Part shown: piece after piece, positions 61,519 through 64,000 of the stretch
How the letters are laid out: each line of letters opens with the position of its first letter
Position numbering within the stretch: the stretch's first letter is position 1
From: Rachycentron canadum
Lineage: Eukaryota; Chordata; Actinopteri; Carangiformes; Rachycentridae
Reading direction: 5' to 3'
Assembly: GCA_038496675.1 (NCBI GenBank)
Contig: CM076651.1
Location: 22,792,700-22,856,699, forward strand
DNA length: 64,000 nt
The notes under the pieces: generated by a model
Database searches by the model: none
The model's input: the letters and a program-made list of their open reading frames with translations, nothing else
Told to the model about the DNA's origin: nothing
Program-made: the position numbers and the translations under genes

Positions 61519-64000
61519 GTATGTTTACACGCACACCACACGCACACCACACACACACACACACACAGACACACACACACACACACACACACACACTTAC
61601 CCAAGCATTTTTTTTTTTTTTCCATTAATTTAGATTTATTCACTGTCTCATAATCAGCCAGCCAGTAAGTCAGAAAGCATTCATAGATGACTTTCATTTT
61701 GCAGCATCCTTCTGCTCCGATGGTAACCTACAAACCATAATGTATGTGTGTCTGTCCAGCTGTAATAAGCATGTGAAAAATAAATGCAGCACTATGGACA
61801 TGTATGTTGGCAGTAAGCACAGCAGGATTGCATTAAACAGACTGTTGAATTGTAAAACATGGAGAAAACTGGAGGAAATGAGGCTTGGAATACAATTGTC
61901 CAGTGAGGATTATGTGACTGTTTCCACAGGTGTTTCCTAACAAGTTGATGTACTGTATAAATCTGTTTAGTCACTGTTTGGTGATGGCAGTGAGTAAACA
62001 CCTTTATATCGTATCATTTGACGTTAGACTAGAATTGCTTCTGCAGTCAAAGACAGTGTTGATGTCAGAGCTGAGAAGTCAGAGGTTTAACTGGGATTGT
62101 AACAAATACTCATGTTTTTCTTTTTTTGTTATATTTTATTCAGAGGATAATTGAGACCATTTTACCAGCTCCAGAGAAATAGCCCTGGAGTTACAAAGTA
62201 TTAGAAGTCTGCAGCAAATGAGCAGCACAGCCAAGAAGCCTTCCCTTCTCATCATTATTTTTCTTGTCCATGGACTGCAGTGTCCAGGTGTTTCTGTTAT
62301 TTAGCTTACTCTTATCTAAATGGTGTGTACAAAATAATAAAAACTTCTCACTGTATAATGTAAAACATCTACACAGCTCCACACACTATATCCTCAAACA
62401 TGAATTATAATAACTGAACATTATCAATGCTAGAGTGATGAATGCAGACAGGGACAGACGGCTGCACCAGAGCCAAAAAATAACACATCGGTTATCGATT
62501 AAAAAAGTAACAATAGCAATTATTGGAATGAGATGGTAATGAGATGATCCCTATCCACTACAATTTTCCATAACTATTTGCATTTCGTAAAGAGATGTAT
62601 ATTAACCAATGTTTGCATTAACATGGTAGTCATCGTGTGATTTCGTAGATCCTCTGTCTCATTAGTTTGGTGTTTGTCTTTTCTATTCGATATTCTCCTG
62701 TTTGCGCAGTTTGTTTCCTGAATACACAATAACGTTTTTTGTATTTATTATACCATATGCTTTGTTGAAATTACTGTAATATAACAGTGACACAGGCTGG
62801 TCAGACTGGTTGGTTGCACTGGGAGTGAGTGGAGTGGGAAACAACTCTGTGCTTCTCTTTCTGTGGGCATGAAAAATACAGTGACTCTCTGCTTGTTGCT
62901 TGTATTGCATCATAGGACATTTGCATCAACTTTCCTCTGTACTGCTCCTTTTTAAAACTCTGTAGCTCAGTGGGCGCTGCAGGACCGAAATGCCAGGTCC
63001 CATTAAAAATGAATAGCAGCCTATGACTGTCCCAGCTTTCAGTCTGTACGTTTCCCAATATGTCACCCCAAAATTTCCTGTAGCTGGTGAGTTGGGTTGA
63101 GATCTGGTAATGGTAAGGACCAGTGAATGTGATTTTATCCTCAAAGCCCTTAAAATGTACTTGTGTTTCCTGACTCAATTGTTTATGTTTACCCCTTCAA
63201 TTTGTGTTTACAAACCATAACCCAACCTGTGTAGAGACACAAGAGCACAGAGAAATGAAAACTTGCACACAAATACCCTCCTCTTCCTCACAGCCTCACA
63301 GAGTGATAATCCAATCAACATGCACACTATCTAGAGGATGCAGACAAAATCTCTATTTTTAGATCCCATCTCTTTGAGTAAAATGAAGGAGAAACACTTG
63401 CTTTGTGTTCACCCTCAGTGTGTGATTTTGAAACCATAATTGTGGACACCATAGATATTCCAAAGATAATTGGCTAAAGTCGGAGCAGGGTGAAAAGCTG
63501 CATTCAACATCAAAGGGTGATCAGATTTTCCAGGACAGAGGCTGTGCAGAGAGCTAACAGGGACGGGGAATCAACACAAACCACATGTTCACTTGTTTTA
63601 CATGCTGGACCACATATGGTTCACTCAAATAGAAAATATTGACTAAAATGTTGTGTATTCATTAAATTTTACATATATACATAATACAGATAAAAGAGAA
63701 TTCAAGTTTGACTCATTTATAGGTGATAATAAACTTTATGTGATTGATTTCTGATCTGTCCAAGCACTCTGCAGAGGACATTTGCATTTTTGTGGCTGTA
63801 AAGTTATCGTAAATTAAGTTATTCTAAGAGTTTTGAGACCATGTTATATAATGTTATGTTATACAGTTTATTCAGACCATACTGTCATTAAAATCTGCCA
63901 GAATAAAAGCTGTGGTGTGCCTTAGATTTAAAAGTATTAGGCTCACTGCTAGACAAACACAAAAAAATAGTCTGTTGTGTAGCTAATGATGGCAGATTAG
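61519..64000 (+). other. plch2: Intron 8 (5' part)
   Basis: It begins GTATGT and runs to the window end. It contains a CA repeat (61545-61596) and a poly-T run (about 61608-61621) close to the donor. No sequence matching the next conserved X-box segment (VILSIENHC) was found. Confidence 0.75.
61545..61596. repeat. (CA)n repeat close to the exon 8 donor
   Basis: CA repeats, interrupted once by GA, begin less than 30 bases after the exon 8 5' splice site. Confidence 0.9.

Noticed and set aside
1..64000. A bacterial-style gene cluster, CRISPR array or defence system
   Set aside because: The window is vertebrate intronic DNA; regular repeats are microsatellites and transposon remnants, with no spacer-repeat arrays or operons.

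Overview
The window is eukaryotic genomic DNA, almost certainly from a teleost fish. Long AT-rich introns, many (GT)n/(AC)n microsatellites, a Tc1-like transposon remnant, an antisense LINE fragment and several short non-autonomous repeats that I recognise from teleost genomes all point that way. A 385-base run of N (11549-11933) sits inside an (AT)n tract. There is no operon structure, CRISPR array or rRNA. The species cannot be named from the sequence.

One protein-coding gene can be supported: the 5' half of a phospholipase C eta-2 gene (plch2) on the + strand. Its exons have to be assembled across introns and never form one open frame. Two alternative first coding exons join the same exon 2 in the same phase. 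Exon 1a (8953-8995) gives a short N-terminus like that of PLCH1. Exon 1b (31366-31612) gives a longer N-terminus like that of human PLCH2. Shared exons follow at 39880-40026 and 45700-45943 (PH domain), 46270-46399 and 53975-54145 (EF hands), 57725-57818 (EF region/linker), and 59865-60068 and 61398-61518 (start of the catalytic X box). With exon 1b, 453 residues are encoded. The reading frame stays open across every junction, and the catalytic His-Asn, Glu/Asp and second His are all present. The rest of the enzyme (end of X, Y, C2, tail) lies beyond the window.

The most notable observation is intron 3 (45944-46269). It has no GT-AG borders. It starts ATATCCTTC, ends AC, and has a branch-point-like TTCCCTAAT 15-17 bases before its end. 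This is the signature of a U12-type AT-AC intron removed by the minor spliceosome. Only these borders restore the conserved residues Gln-Trp-Leu-Lys. Most of this 326-base intron is a copy of a dispersed repeat found about six times in the window.

Layout: 1-8950 has no recognised gene, only microsatellites and repeat remnants. 8140-8995 is the exon 1a region. 8996-31365 is the long intron after exon 1a; it holds the assembly gap, microsatellites, hairpins and a CpG-rich segment (26280-27210) that may be another promoter. 31366-61518 is the main run of exons, with introns containing an antisense LINE fragment (about 41200-42470), a dead Tc1-like element (57915-58950) and other repeats. 61519-64000 is intron 8, with a CA repeat right after the exon 8 donor.
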